A DNA stretch of 64,000 nucleotides from Picochlorum sp. 'celeri' (GCA_010909725.1 JAACMV010000016.1:124001-188000); one strand, 5' to 3'; shown: positions 11,138 to 22,084, numbered from the stretch's first letter. Translations and numbers: made by a program. The notes: generated by a model not told the origin, from the sequence alone.

Positions 11138-11657
11138 TATATACGTGCCCAAGGCTTGCTAGGGTCTTTTCCACTGAGAGAAAGAGAGTTGTTTCGGGTG
11201 AATTTCGTAGCAACTTGGAGCACATGGCCACGTTATATGGCTCTATGTTGGCGTATTTTAAAATACAGAAGCCCGTATTGGTGCTTGGGAGTATATTCGA
11301 TTGATGGGTCCTTGTCCTTTTGTCGTTTCGGTATTGAAACATTTCCATGACCTATCAAAGGAGGTTGTTGACCGAAGATAAGAGGCGACACGCAGGTGAC
11401 TGTATGAGGTTCTCGGTGAAATTTCTGTACGAAGGGGGACACCACCCATGTGGATGACTCCACAAGATTTGATGGGTCTGCAGACAGTCTGCCTCACAGT
11501 CGACCAAAAGATGACGCTACGCCACGTACTACAACAATCAGCAGTGGTACAAGGTTGCCCTGGGTTTCCCAGGAATCTTGAAGAAGACATCTTTTCGTTT
11601 TTTTTCATACATATTTGTTGAAGTATCGCTTGTTGAAACCACATCTCATGGGATGAT
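11138..11657. other. Divergent intergenic region, F-box gene / bZIP-A
   Basis: 520 bases separating two divergent starts. I see no RNA gene or strong repeat. It must hold both promoters. Confidence 0.5.
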
Positions 11658-13232
11658 ATGACTGGGAGAGAGGACGTCGACCTAGGTCGTAGCACTCGGT
11701 TTGAAAACCCTCTGGATGTGAATGGTGGCAGGTATCATGTAGGACGCGGTGGTAGCTCTTGTACAAAGAATGATAATGTAGAAATTGGAGTACCGCAACT
11801 CAATGGGGCTGATATCAGCAGTTTCTTGGAGCCAGTTTCTCTGCCTGGGATAGGGCCTCAGGAAGCGACCAAACATCCCCCGCAGTCTCTCAATATTGGC
11901 CTGCCTGACGATTTTCTGGAAGGTGTGTTATCTCCAGAACTAGAGGCGGCGATCGCCTCTGTTTCAACAAACTCCAAGTTGCAGGAAGCAACTGACCAGA
12001 GTCATGACCAAAAGATGAGCCACTGCCCAGAGATGGCCTGTGGCATGGCAGCAGGAACTGTTGGAGGTCAGAATCGCCAGGCAATTCATCACAACTCAAA
12101 GATGAAACAGGCGGGCCACCAGCAATCGAAAAGGAGCAGCAAGGCCACGAGGCAGCTTCAGTACCGACTTCGGAAGAAGCAAAGAGAGAAAAAACTCCAG
12201 GAGGAAATTGAGCGGGCAAAGGAATCCATCGAGTCTCTCAGGGCGGAGAATATGGAATTGAAACGGAAGCAAGATACTCTGACGTCAACGCTGAATCTTT
12301 GTGAGGAATCATTCTATGTGCTGAAGGATCAAACTCGAAGCGAGCACATGGACTGTAAGTTATATGAGGGAGCCGAAAATGGTATTCAAGCCTTTTTGGC
12401 AAAGGTAGATCCAAATGAATACACTTTATATGCTGATGTACTGTCTTCTTTCCAACATGCTCAGAAAGATGTTCCACTCAGCACCATGTTGGATATGTTT
12501 TCTAATATTCTGGAGACAGTTCCTTCTAGCTCCATGTATCAGCGACTCCATGGCAAGCTCGAAGGTGTGATTAAAAAATATGATGGGTACAATGGTGATG
12601 ATGCGAAGCAAGAAGTGCTAGAAAGAGAAATGAAGGTTCTGTTCAGCAAGAGGATTCTTGTGGTTGATGAAATGGCTGAAAAGGAGCCTAACATCATCGT
12701 GTCGCTTGTCACTAATGGATGGATAGGTGATCTTCTACATCAAAGCTCTTTGCCTGGTAGCTCCATGAAAGCGAGTCAGGTATCCATATTGGCACTTGTG
12801 AGACAGTTGAAACTCACCAGTAGCCAGATAGCATCCCTTTATTCGCATTGGAAAATATTCAGAAGCTTTTACAACGAATCTGATCAAGCCTTGTGGGTTT
12901 GTCTTACACGAAGCTGTGGGCGTCAGGAGGTGGATGGCACTGCAAAGTGTAAATCTGAGAGCTTGGTTGACACCCTGGTTGATGTCCTTGAATCACAAGG
13001 TGTGCATGGATTGATGCACTATACAAACAGGATGTATACATTGTGCCAAAAGATTGATGCTGTATTGAAAAATCGGGTAGTGATGGCCTTAGGGCTCGCC
13101 CAGAACATCTATGCGGTTTTCACTCCACTACAAAAAGCTAGACTCTGCATGTCTCAACGGGCAGCACCATGGTGCATACATGTGCCATTGATGCTAGCGG
13201 ATCTCTCGCTTGACACAGACCTCAGCAAATAA
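11658..13232 (+). CDS. bZIP transcription factor A with conserved C-terminal helical domain
   Basis: 524 aa, intronless. The basic region at 158-180 (RQLQYRLRKKQREKK) runs into a charged coiled coil to about 205. The C-terminal 230 residues match bZIP-B block by block: DMFSNILETVP, EMKVLFSKR, LESQGVHGLMH and the end YAVFTPLQKARLCMSQRAAP. That end recalls the plant DOG1 domain that follows the bZIP of TGA factors, but this is only a resemblance. The invariant Asn of the basic region is Lys162 here, while the Arg eight residues later (170) is kept. DNA specificity may therefore differ, or it may act as a partner of bZIP-B. It lies upstream of bZIP-B in the same orientation, as a diverged tandem duplicate. 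Confidence 0.85.
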   Translation: MTGREDVDLGRSTRFENPLDVNGGRYHVGRGGSSCTKNDNVEIGVPQLNGADISSFLEPVSLPGIGPQEATKHPPQSLNIGLPDDFLEGVLSPELEAAIASVSTNSKLQEATDQSHDQKMSHCPEMACGMAAGTVGGQNRQAIHHNSKMKQAGHQQSKRSSKATRQLQYRLRKKQREKKLQEEIERAKESIESLRAENMELKRKQDTLTSTLNLCEESFYVLKDQTRSEHMDCKLYEGAENGIQAFLAKVDPNEYTLYADVLSSFQHAQKDVPLSTMLDMFSNILETVPSSSMYQRLHGKLEGVIKKYDGYNGDDAKQEVLEREMKVLFSKRILVVDEMAEKEPNIIVSLVTNGWIGDLLHQSSLPGSSMKASQVSILALVRQLKLTSSQIASLYSHWKIFRSFYNESDQALWVCLTRSCGRQEVDGTAKCKSESLVDTLVDVLESQGVHGLMHYTNRMYTLCQKIDAVLKNRVVMALGLAQNIYAVFTPLQKARLCMSQRAAPWCIHVPLMLADLSLDTDLSK

Positions 13233-13677
13233 GGAGAAAAGTTTTACTACCAAGTTAGCAGCCACCACGATTCTGTGCACATGCTTTGAATGCAACTGGG
13301 AGCAAGGCATATCTAAGTAGGTAAACATGTCAGATAACAAAAACTGTTTTGTGGCTTTATAATGTTTATAATGTTTCTATCTATACTATTATTACATAGC
13401 GAATTTTTAAGAGGTACTTAAAGTCTCGACTGGTACGCGTCACGGCGGCCCGTCAAGATCTGCCGTTCACCCAAGTCAGCTGGCTTCACCATTTCCTGGC
13501 GAGCTCTATGAGTGACTTGCGGTACACCTAGATGGATGACGGAATCACTTGTACCAAGATGAGAGGACCATAATGTGATAAAATTAGGGAAAAAAAGGGG
13601 GGGCGAACAACATATTCCATTCCTTACAGACACCTTCCTGGAACCAACCGTACGGCCTAGAAGTCGGAGATAACGCC

Positions 13678-13716
13678 GAGCTCGAGCTCAACTCTAGAGT
13701 TGAGAGATCTCTCGAG
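13678..13716. repeat. Cluster of overlapping perfect palindromes upstream of bZIP-B
   Basis: Three perfect palindromes overlap: GAGCTCGAGCTC (13678-13689), CTCAACTCTAGAGTTGAG (13687-13704) and GAGAGATCTCTC (13702-13713), followed by CTCGAG (13711-13716). They lie 130-170 bases upstream of the bZIP-B ATG. Dyad sites suit homodimeric factors such as bZIP proteins, but a regulatory role is inferred. There is no T-run or other terminator sign. Confidence 0.6.
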
Positions 13717-13845
13717 GGTCGCGCTCTGAGCACAAAATCCTACAACTCTGCGGTATCCGGTACTTGAGAACAACAGTACGACGGTTCTGCTCACGATTTT
13801 CGAGAATATTATTAGTCAGATGTTATTTTTTGACCAACATAGGAT

Positions 13846-15504
13846 ATGGAACGCTCACCTCCGCGAGAAAGGAAGAATCTTGATGTGATAACTGGCACAC
13901 AAGACGTCAACCCTAGCGGTGGCAAGTCGCTCGAAGGGCATACTTCCAGGGATTTATCAAGCCACCTTGATATTTCTTCCTTCGATATACCTGATTATAT
14001 TGAAGTTCCTGCGACGCAGTCGTGTGGGTTTGAGTTTGATGTGCATACCCTAGAGACAGCCTCTGTGCTTGTGATGGAGGCACAAGCAGACAAAACAGAA
14101 GATTGCCTCAATTTTGGTGACATTGGCCCGATGAAAGGCTTGGGAGATGATCTGTGCCTTGACATGGACCCTGCTCTGCTATGCGTTCCGACAGAGACCG
14201 CATTGCAAGAAGCAGCCATCCAGGGGCATGGCTGCACCCCAAGTCAGCATCACCGCACAACAAGTGCTATGACTACAGGAGTCTTCGACCATTGTCCTGA
14301 GACTGTAATTTCTGCTGATTCAAGGAGTGAAAAGAGCAAACAAAGCTCCAATAAACATGCTCGAGACAATCAGAATGCTGTGAGGCAGCGCAGGTACCGT
14401 GAAAGGAAGAGGCAGCAAGAGAAGAGGATCAAAACCGAGATTACGGATCTGAAGAAAGCCATCAGATCGACCGAAAAGGAAAACGCAGAGATGAGAAGCA
14501 AGCAGCGTGCAATCATGTCAATGCTGGAATATAGTCAGGAAGCATACACCATGCTGCGGGATCAATCAGAATGTGAGCAAGTTGAGCCTTCATCGGATAC
14601 GAGAGCGATACCTGACATTCATGTATTTTTGGAGGACAAGCATGCAAATATCGGTATCTCATATACCGATGGTTCATCTTCTGTGCAAGCGGCCAATGCT
14701 GAGACAGATGGCACCGTGCCTGATACAACGATGGACATGTTTTGTAATGTCCTGAAGACAGTTCCACCTACCTCCGTGTATAATCTATTCCGCAGACAGG
14801 TATCAAGCCTCATTGATGCATATGAGGCATGCAAAGATGATCTTGAGAAGCAGGGAGAGGTGGAAATGGGAATGAAAGATCTCTTTAGCATGAGAACAGA
14901 GGTTGTTGCTGACATGGCCAAGAATCAGCCTGAAGGCATCTTGTCGCATCTCAGTGATGATCCAGTGGGTAAGATGCTGCGTCAATGCATCGTGCCAGAC
15001 GACTCGGCATGCATCGATCAGTCATCAATATTGGAGCTGGTGACGACACTCCAATTTAGCAACAGTCAGATAATGAGCTTCAGAGAGCATTGGGAATCGT
15101 TCTGTGGTGCCTGGATCAAGTCAGCTGATGCTCTGCACCAGTCATTACTACCAAACTCCAGCCTTGCAGCAATGCATGGTACCGAGCAGGTCACCCTTGG
15201 ATGGTCTGCTGTTGACACCATTAGTGATGTCTTGGAGACCCAGGGTATGCATGGTTTGATGCGCCAGGCATTTGGCATGCATCCAGTGAGACAGGACCTC
15301 GAGGATGTATCGAAGAGTGCGGGCCGATCAGTCTTAGATCTTGCTGAGAAGATATACTCAGTCTTTACTCCACTTCAGAAAGCAAGACTTTGTGTTTCCC
15401 AGGAAGCAGCCCCATGGTGCATGCATGTGGTGTTGATGCTAGCATTTCTCACTCAATATCAATACAGCACACACACACAAAAACTGTTCCAAACCGTAAG
15501 TTGA
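13846..15504 (+). CDS. bZIP transcription factor B with conserved C-terminal helical domain
   Basis: 552 aa, intronless. The basic region around 172-195 holds N177-x7-R185 (NAVRQRRYRERKRQQ), which fits canonical DNA contact, followed by a leucine-poor coiled coil to about 220. The N terminus is acidic and probably activating. The C-terminal domain (DMFCNVLKTVPPTS, KDLFSMRTEVV, LETQGMHGLMRQ, YSVFTPLQKARLCVSQEAAP) is shared with bZIP-A and is the best-conserved part of the pair, so it is probably functional, perhaps ligand- or redox-sensing as proposed for DOG1-type domains. The last 15 residues differ from bZIP-A. A cluster of palindromes lies in its promoter. Confidence 0.87.
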   Translation: MERSPPRERKNLDVITGTQDVNPSGGKSLEGHTSRDLSSHLDISSFDIPDYIEVPATQSCGFEFDVHTLETASVLVMEAQADKTEDCLNFGDIGPMKGLGDDLCLDMDPALLCVPTETALQEAAIQGHGCTPSQHHRTTSAMTTGVFDHCPETVISADSRSEKSKQSSNKHARDNQNAVRQRRYRERKRQQEKRIKTEITDLKKAIRSTEKENAEMRSKQRAIMSMLEYSQEAYTMLRDQSECEQVEPSSDTRAIPDIHVFLEDKHANIGISYTDGSSSVQAANAETDGTVPDTTMDMFCNVLKTVPPTSVYNLFRRQVSSLIDAYEACKDDLEKQGEVEMGMKDLFSMRTEVVADMAKNQPEGILSHLSDDPVGKMLRQCIVPDDSACIDQSSILELVTTLQFSNSQIMSFREHWESFCGAWIKSADALHQSLLPNSSLAAMHGTEQVTLGWSAVDTISDVLETQGMHGLMRQAFGMHPVRQDLEDVSKSAGRSVLDLAEKIYSVFTPLQKARLCVSQEAAPWCMHVVLMLAFLTQYQYSTHTQKLFQTVS

Positions 15505-15984
15505 TCATCATCATGATCGCATGCAGTTGTGTAGTTTCGAACATTATGTAACAGACAGAAGGCAAGCAAGATCTGAAATTTATTATCATCATATTAGGGA
15601 GTGCTCTCGTCCGTGACGCGCATGAGGACACCTACGATATATAGCACCACCTGTCACTCAAACAGCACTGTAAAAACAAATCATAATTGCAGAATTCCGA
15701 GTGTCATTACTGCTTGGGAGAGGACAAGGCAGTGCAAAGCAAAAGCACCTCTTTTAGTTTTCATCCGTTCAGTAGTTCTACGGAGCGCCTTTTCTTCATC
15801 TTCAATAGACAGAGTGGATCATTATGGTATGTTATATTCAATGGGATTGAAAATGAGGTCGAAGAGGCATCGTCGAATATCTTCATGGACGCCGCCCTGT
15901 GGCTGCACTGTGACGAGAGGGCGGTGTTGCTTCTAATGTGCATCTATATATCTAGCATTTCTTTTCCCTAATAATTTTACATAC
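15505..15984. other. Intergenic region between bZIP-B and eIF3c
   Basis: 480 bases. The reading frames here (up to about 110 aa) show no family features. I see no RNA gene. Confidence 0.4.
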
Positions 15985-18900
15985 ATGGATGGTGCTATGC
16001 AGTCCAAGTTCTGGGGAAGAAGTGATAGTGAGGAGAGTGAGGACGAGTTTACAACGTCAGAGGAGGAGACGACGTCAGAATCTGAGTATGATTCATCTGA
16101 GATTTCTACAGACGAGGAGTCTGAGTCAGATGACTCTGGAAAGGGGGCATCTCGGTTCTTGGTTGGGTCGTCAGAGTCAGAGTCTGAGGAGGAGCGTCGA
16201 GTGGTGAAGAGTGCCAAGACAAAGGCGACAGAGGAGCTGGCGAACATATGCAACGAAATTCGTAACAAGATGAATATCAATGATTGGTTTTCTATTCAGA
16301 CGCTGTGGGATAAGCTTCACAAGCAGGTTGAGAAGACAAAGAGGGCTATCGGCATGTTGGGGACACCTCGGCCGTACATAAAGATTATTGTGGAACTGGA
16401 GGAGTTTTTGAACAAGACATTGCAAGGTATGTTTGTTACTCGTTCATTCTCGCGTGGGTTGTCTACATGATGGCGTGGGAACCGCAGCAAAACAGTCCAT
16501 CATGAGGGTTGGAAAAAAATCGGTGCCGGCAGGATTTGAACCTGCGCGGGTTTCCCCAAAGGATCATCCGAAACTTGATGAGTTCGGCGATACGCTCAAA
16601 TGTCGGAGCCGACCGTTCGACAATTCGAATCCTTCTCCTTAACCACTCGGACACGACACCGCCCATTCTGCAATTTTTCGTTGGCCAGTATCGGAGCGAG
16701 CTGGCTGCCGCTGGTGCAAGCGGTGTGTTCAAATGAGGCTGTCTCGAGTCATTTTCATCATCTATTGTGTTCTGTGCAGATAAGCCAAAGCTGTCTCCTA
16801 CGAATGCAAGGGCACTCGCGAGGATGAAACAGACTATTCGAAAGAATAATGCTGGGTATGCAGAGCAGATTCAGGCGTTCAAGGAGAACCCAGAATCTCC
16901 CGAGGAATCTGAGGAAGAGTCTGAGGAATCTGATGAGACTGATATCGAGTCGTTGGATTCTGAAGCAGAAGCCGAGCGTCAATTCAAGACTGTCCGAACT
17001 GGTGTAGCGGAAAGGCCCAAGGATAAAATCCTCTCTATTGCACCTCAGGAGATTACCTATGAGATGGTCCAGAAAAAGCTGGCTGAGGTTGCAGCTGCAC
17101 GTGGACGTGCCACGTCGTTGGACCGTCAAGATCAGGTAGAAATGCTGACATTTTTGTTCGGCGTTGCCCGTGGCGCCGCGCAAAAGATTGAAGTGTTGGT
17201 TCATAAGGTGACAGTTATCTTTGATATGAACACCCCAACATCGTCACCAATGACCACAGCAAACTGGAAGACATGCATGGCCTCAATCTTCGATCTGATG
17301 TCTCTTGTGGCTGAGAATCCTTCTGTGAAGCTCTCTGATAATCCAGTGGAGAATGACAGAAAGGAAGAGCCTGCTGCAGATGAGGAGATTACAGTGTGGG
17401 GTAATCCTGCTGCATTCCTGGAACGCCTGGATGAAGAGTGGACTGGGTCATTGAAAGCCTTAGATCCACATACAAACGCATATATGGATCGATTGAGGGA
17501 TGAGGCAGCATTGATGGCGCTTTCTGGGCTCGTCTCAGATTACTTGAATACTCTCAGTGAGTCATCCAAGAAGGAAAAGATTGCTGCAGTTGCTCTGAGG
17601 AGAATGGATCACTTATACTACAAGACAAACACAGTGTACAGTGCAACACGCAAGATGGCTCTTGCTATGAAGGAGGCTCAGGAGCAGCCGCAGCGTCCAA
17701 CCGAAGAGGATGTGGGAGAAGATGGTGGTGACGACTCTGCTAATGTACCCACGCTTGTGCTGCCAGCCAATTTCGACCTTCCTGAAGAGGCTGGAGGATT
17801 GATGGAGGAACTCGCGCTCATTGTATATGCATACGGGAATGATAATCAGAAAGGAAATGCCATGCTTTATTCTGTGTATTTCAAGTCAATTCATGATGAC
17901 TTTTATGGGGCAAGAGATATGCTGCTCATGTCTCGTATCTCTGAACAGACGCAGCAGCTTGATATTCGCATGCAAATCCTCTTCAATAGAACCACAGCAC
18001 AATTAGGTCTCTGTGCGTTCAGGAATGGTCTCATCAACGACGCATATTCCTGTCTGATTGATTTGTATGCGTCTCTCAAGGTGAAGGAGCTGCTTGCCCA
18101 GGGAATGCAGCAACACAGGTACCAGGAGAAGACAGCAGAGCAGGAGATGGCTGAGAAGAGGCGACAAGTTCCATTCCATTTGCATATTAATTTGGAGCTT
18201 CTCGAGGCCTCTTTCCTCACGTGTACAATACTCCTTGAAGTATCCTCCATGGCACTTCTCGGTGCAATTGAGTGGAGCAACATGGACACCAAGAGGCTTG
18301 GTGCAAAGCATCCACTCAGGAAACTGATGGACATGTACGACAGACAGACCTTTTTAGGTCCACCAGAGAATGTTAGAGATCATATGACTGCCGCCTGTAG
18401 AACACTTGCTACTGGTGATTGGAAGAAGGCATTTGCATATGTATCAGCATTGCCCTGCTGGGGGCTGTTAGGCTCTCATAAAGAGGCAGTGTTGGACATG
18501 GTGAAGGAAAAATTCCAAGAAGAAGGCCTGAGATCATACTTGTTAGCTCATGCCAAGTTTTACACCTCGCTATCCATGGAACAGTTGTGTCAAATGTTTG
18601 AATTGTCTGACCGCCGTGTCCATGCCATAGTCAGTAGAATGATTGCAGACGAGATTTTAGCAGGCAGCTTTGATCAACCAACTAATACAGTTGTGATGCA
18701 TCATGAAGAGCCGACAGCTCTCCAATCCTTGGCAGCCAAGTTTGCAGACAGGGCATCCCTGCTGGTAGATTACAATGAGCGAGCACTTGCCATGCGCACC
18801 GGCGTGCTCATCACCGATGATGATGAAGAAGGATCAAGGAAAGGTCCCGAAGCAGCTGGAAGAAGAACACGCATGGGCGGAAGACTTCCAGGGGGACGTG

Positions 18901-19082
18901 GCAGAGGACGTGGACGCCGATTTAATGATCGCTCCGGAGGCTTCATTGCAGATGCTGGTTTCAGTGGTGGTGTCTATGGTAAGGGCCGTGTTAGAGGATC
19001 AAAGGACAACTCTAGCTTTATGCAGCTCGGTCGTGTCGCAGGAGGCCGCCAGGGTAACTATAAGCGTAGAAACAATATGTAA
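15985..19082 (+). CDS. EIF3C: Translation initiation factor eIF3 subunit C
   Basis: Two exons, 15985-16426 and 16780-19082, with a 353-base phase-1 intron (GTATGT...TGCAG), give 914 aa. The N terminus is an acidic Ser/Glu tract followed by the eIF3c N-terminal domain (CNEIRNKMNINDWFSIQTLWDKL, GTPRPYIKIIVELEEFLN). The second exon continues with a second Ser-Glu patch, the helical body and a PCI domain near 650-790 (LSMEQLCQMFELSDRRVHAIVSRMI), ending in an RG-rich tail (GGRGRGRGRRF). It is a core scaffold of eIF3 that joins the 43S complex and eIF1/eIF5. The intron carries a complete tRNA-Ser gene on the other strand. Length is normal. Identification is firm. Confidence 0.95.
16513..16519 (-). 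terminator. RNA polymerase III terminator of tRNA-Ser
   Basis: Seven T residues on the minus strand, starting one base beyond the discriminator base of the tRNA. This is a typical Pol III stop signal. Confidence 0.85.
16521..16660 (-). tRNA. tRNA-Ser(CGA) with a 59-base intron
   Basis: Acceptor strands GGTGTCG and CGGCACC pair over seven bases with one G-U, and the discriminator is G. The A box TGTCCGAGTGG and B box GGTTCAAATCC (16532-16542 in reverse) are intact. The 5' half is 16624-16660, ending T-T-CGA-A, so the anticodon is CGA. The intron is 16565-16623. The 3' half restarts with A and the stem TCCTT, which pairs with AAGGA. A long variable arm (TGGGGAAACCC) confirms class II Ser. The whole gene lies antisense within the eIF3c intron and has its own Pol III terminator. 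CCA is not encoded, as expected in eukaryotes. Confidence 0.93.
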
Positions 19083-19290
19083 TACAGAGATTCCCCATTT
19101 TTTTTTTGTAAGAGAGCCCTTGACCAATGAATCCCTCGCAGATAGCTGCGCTGAGCATGTTTCTAAAGCCAAAACCATGTCCTTCGATTCCATAGTAATA
19201 AAATATATCGCTATATATAGCGCCAGAAGAGAATTCTTTTCGAAATTCGCCCATGAAACAAACGTTGCAAAAACTTGAAAACTCAGAATC

Positions 19291-21071
19291 ATGGCTTTGC
19301 ATGCAATTGATAACGTTAGGCATGCGATAGAAGCATTATCAATAGAACAGACCGCTGAGACATCGTATAATACGGTATCTAGAACAGAAAATGTGACAAC
19401 TGAGCTTCAAGGCATGGATTCTGTGCTGGACTCTCTACGAGAGGTATGAGGCCTGGTGGTCTATTCCTTTGATGGCATGGCAATTTAATAAGAATACATT
19501 TATGGATGCAGTGTATAGGGTGGCCAGTAAAGTACAGGAAGGAAGGGGCCATTCTTGGTGTGAGTTGGGCACAGGGTGTGCTCGTCCATGGGCCCTCAGG
19601 GGTGGGTAAATCAGCTTCCATACAACATGTTGCTCGTGAATATGATGCTTCAATTCATACGGTGACTCCAGCAACTCTAATTGGCCAGTATATGGGCGAG
19701 TCTGAGAGGAATTTGAGGCAGGTGTTTGAAATGGCAGAGGAGCAGGCATGCCATTCTCAGAAGCCTCAAATCATTTTGATTGAAGAGGCTGATTCGTTGT
19801 TTCCACAGAGAAAGGCAGGAAGTTCTCAGCAAGATGCGCGGCTAGTGGCTCAGATGTTGACGCTCATGGACGGGTCAGTGGCCAAGAGTAGGCGATCAAG
19901 TGACAGTGGGCACGTTGTTGTCATAGCAGTCACAACGCATCCCAACTCGATCGATGGCGCTCTTCGACGCCCTGGTCGGCTTGATAGAGAAATTATGATT
20001 GGTATACCGGATGAAGATGCTCGATGCAAGATACTCGCCGAATTGATTCGTAAGATGAATGTTGTGCAAGGATTTGATGTGAGACGAATAGGACAGAGGT
20101 GCCATGGATATACTGGGGCAGACTTGAAGTCATTATGTACTGCTGCCATCATTAACAATTTGAGGAAGAAAGGAGGTTCGAAAGAAGTGACCGAAGACGA
20201 TTTTGAAGCTGCCATGCATGATGTTGGGGCATCAGTGGCTCGATCAGTAACTGACACATTCTCTCCAGCATCTTGGGATGATGTTGGGGGTTTAGATCAT
20301 GTCAAAGAGTTGCTTCAGCAATATTGCGTCTGGCCTATTACGCGATCAGACGATTTTGTCAGGCTTGGAATTAAATTCCCAAAAGGTGTGTTGCTCCATG
20401 GACCTCCTGGCTGTGCCAAGACAACATTGGCACGTGCGGCTGTCACGTCTTCTGGCGCCACCTTTATCCCTTTGGTTGGTACTAAATTGTATTCCATGTA
20501 TGTGGGAGATGGAGAAGCTGAGCTCCGTCGAGCTTTCACAAGGGCTCGTCTTTCCTCGCCATCCATTCTCTTCATTGATGAGATTGATACACTGGTTGGA
20601 TCTCGAGGACATGATGATGACCATAGCGTGAACGTCTCCACGAGACTGTTAACAACCTTTCTGACGGAAATCGATGGTATAGATGATTCATCTGGGGTGT
20701 TGATCATGGGAACGACAAATAGGCCTTTTGCCATTGATTCTGCCCTGCTGCGCCCAGGTCGATTTGACATTCACATTTATGTGCCGCCTCCAGACTATCA
20801 AGGGCGTCTACAAACGCTGGAAGTGCACACCAAAAATGTACCCCTTGCTTCAGATGTATCATTATGTGATGTTGCGGAGAAAACAGAACTGTACACTGGT
20901 GCTGAGCTGCAAGCAGTATGCCGGGAAGCAACAATAATTGCACTGCGAAACAACATGCAAAGTGCCTCTTGTGTCTCTCAGCAGGACTTTTTGAACGCAT
21001 TAGAATGTTTTACACCATCACATACGGCATATGAGCTACAAGAATACGCCCAATGGCCTCAAAATATGTAA
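19291..21071 (+). CDS. AFG2/CDC48-type double AAA+ ATPase (SPATA5L1/CIP111-like)
   Basis: Exons 19291-19443 and 19512-21071, with a 68-base phase-0 intron, give 570 aa. There are two AAA modules. D1 has Walker A GPSGVGKSA and Walker B IILIEEAD. D2 has Walker A GPPGCAKTT, Walker B ILFIDEID and the GTTNRP...ALLRPGRFD arginine-finger region. The A-K-T variant of the D2 P-loop is typical of the SPATA5L1/CIP111 branch. The first 50 residues do not form the N domain of CDC48 or AFG2, so the protein is short for the family (often about 750). The role is probably ATP-driven remodelling in 60S ribosome maturation or another unfoldase task. The start is supported by the splice frame. Converges on the next gene. 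Confidence 0.85.
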
Positions 21072-21089
21072 AATGTAGTATACAAATGT

Positions 21090-21737
21090 TTATTCTGTCT
21101 CGTCATCATTTGTTCTCATCTCTGCCCTCATGGCAGCGACGGCGGCGTGATCCGCATGTACATCATCAATGAGTTCTTGAACGATTCTACCATAATTATT
21201 CGGCACAGCCGCCGCAAACGCCATATCAGGCAAATCCTCGCAATAGCGAAGAGCTGTCACAACTTCCACAATTTCACTGCTGTACATTCCACTCAGGAAC
21301 GCCACAGGCTTGGATCCCTCAAAAGGATCCTCAAACTCATCTTGCATACTCTCCAGAGCCTCTCCAAGAGTCTTTGTTGCCATCGTTGACGTATATGGCA
21401 ACAACTTCACCTCATCTGCACCCATCTCATTCAACAGCATTTGCAATGCAGCAAACTCTGCCTCGAACAGCCCTGCCGCAAGAATCGCAAGAGGCCCAAA
21501 TGTCTTCTCCGTACTTCCATCAAGTCCAACATTCGTATCGCTGTCCGCCTCCAAAGGCACAAAATTACCCTTGTCGAACTTGTCCCCCTGCTTGTCTCCG
21601 AAAAACCCATCAAAAAAGCTAGCTCGAGATCGCGTCTTCATTACCTGCTTCAAATTGACATGAACGGAATTCCTATTTTGCGCCTTACGCACCCCAAGAG
21701 CACTTCCTCTTCCAAGAGGAAGACTCGTAGAGTACAT
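21090..21737 (-). CDS. Conserved plastid-type protein of unknown function
   Basis: 215 aa. The first about 45 residues are basic and Ser-rich (plastid transit-like). A Gly-rich linker follows, then a globular domain of about 110 residues (LLNEMGADEVKLLPYT, PVAFLSGMYSSEIVEVVTALRYCEDLPDMAFAAAVPNN) that resembles short bacterial and plastid proteins of the DUF3783 type. That match is tentative. No catalytic motif is visible. The stop lies 18 bases from the stop of the ATPase gene, so the 3' ends overlap. An upstream exon cannot be excluded. Confidence 0.65.
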   Translation of the reverse strand: MYSTSLPLGRGSALGVRKAQNRNSVHVNLKQVMKTRSRASFFDGFFGDKQGDKFDKGNFVPLEADSDTNVGLDGSTEKTFGPLAILAAGLFEAEFAALQMLLNEMGADEVKLLPYTSTMATKTLGEALESMQDEFEDPFEGSKPVAFLSGMYSSEIVEVVTALRYCEDLPDMAFAAAVPNNYGRIVQELIDDVHADHAAVAAMRAEMRTNDDETE

Positions 21738-22084
21738 GTCTGCCCCGATACCACCTCGTTTCCCCAGAACACGACGATGGCGTACAATCGACGTGATAAA
21801 ATAAATTAAAAATCTTTTACACCGTTTCTGATCGCCTAGACGACGCAGGTTTTGAATCTTTAGGACGCTATTTGAATTCTCGATTTAATGTTTTTATTAA
21901 GAAATTCGATGGATGACTGGACTCGATAGGATTCGTTGGATGCCTCAGGTAGGGGTGATTATTATTCAAATCAGTATCAAAGACAAGGTGCTACTGCGCA
22001 TATCGGCACACAGTCTCTGTTGGCGGTTCTGGTGGTGGCAGGACAATATTCCACATATAACTCGGTCAAAGCGATAGCATAACC

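Noticed and set aside
16621..16640. Possible second tRNA or B box at CAATTCGAATCC
   Set aside because: This is the anticodon-loop region of the tRNA-Ser gene on the minus strand, not a T arm.
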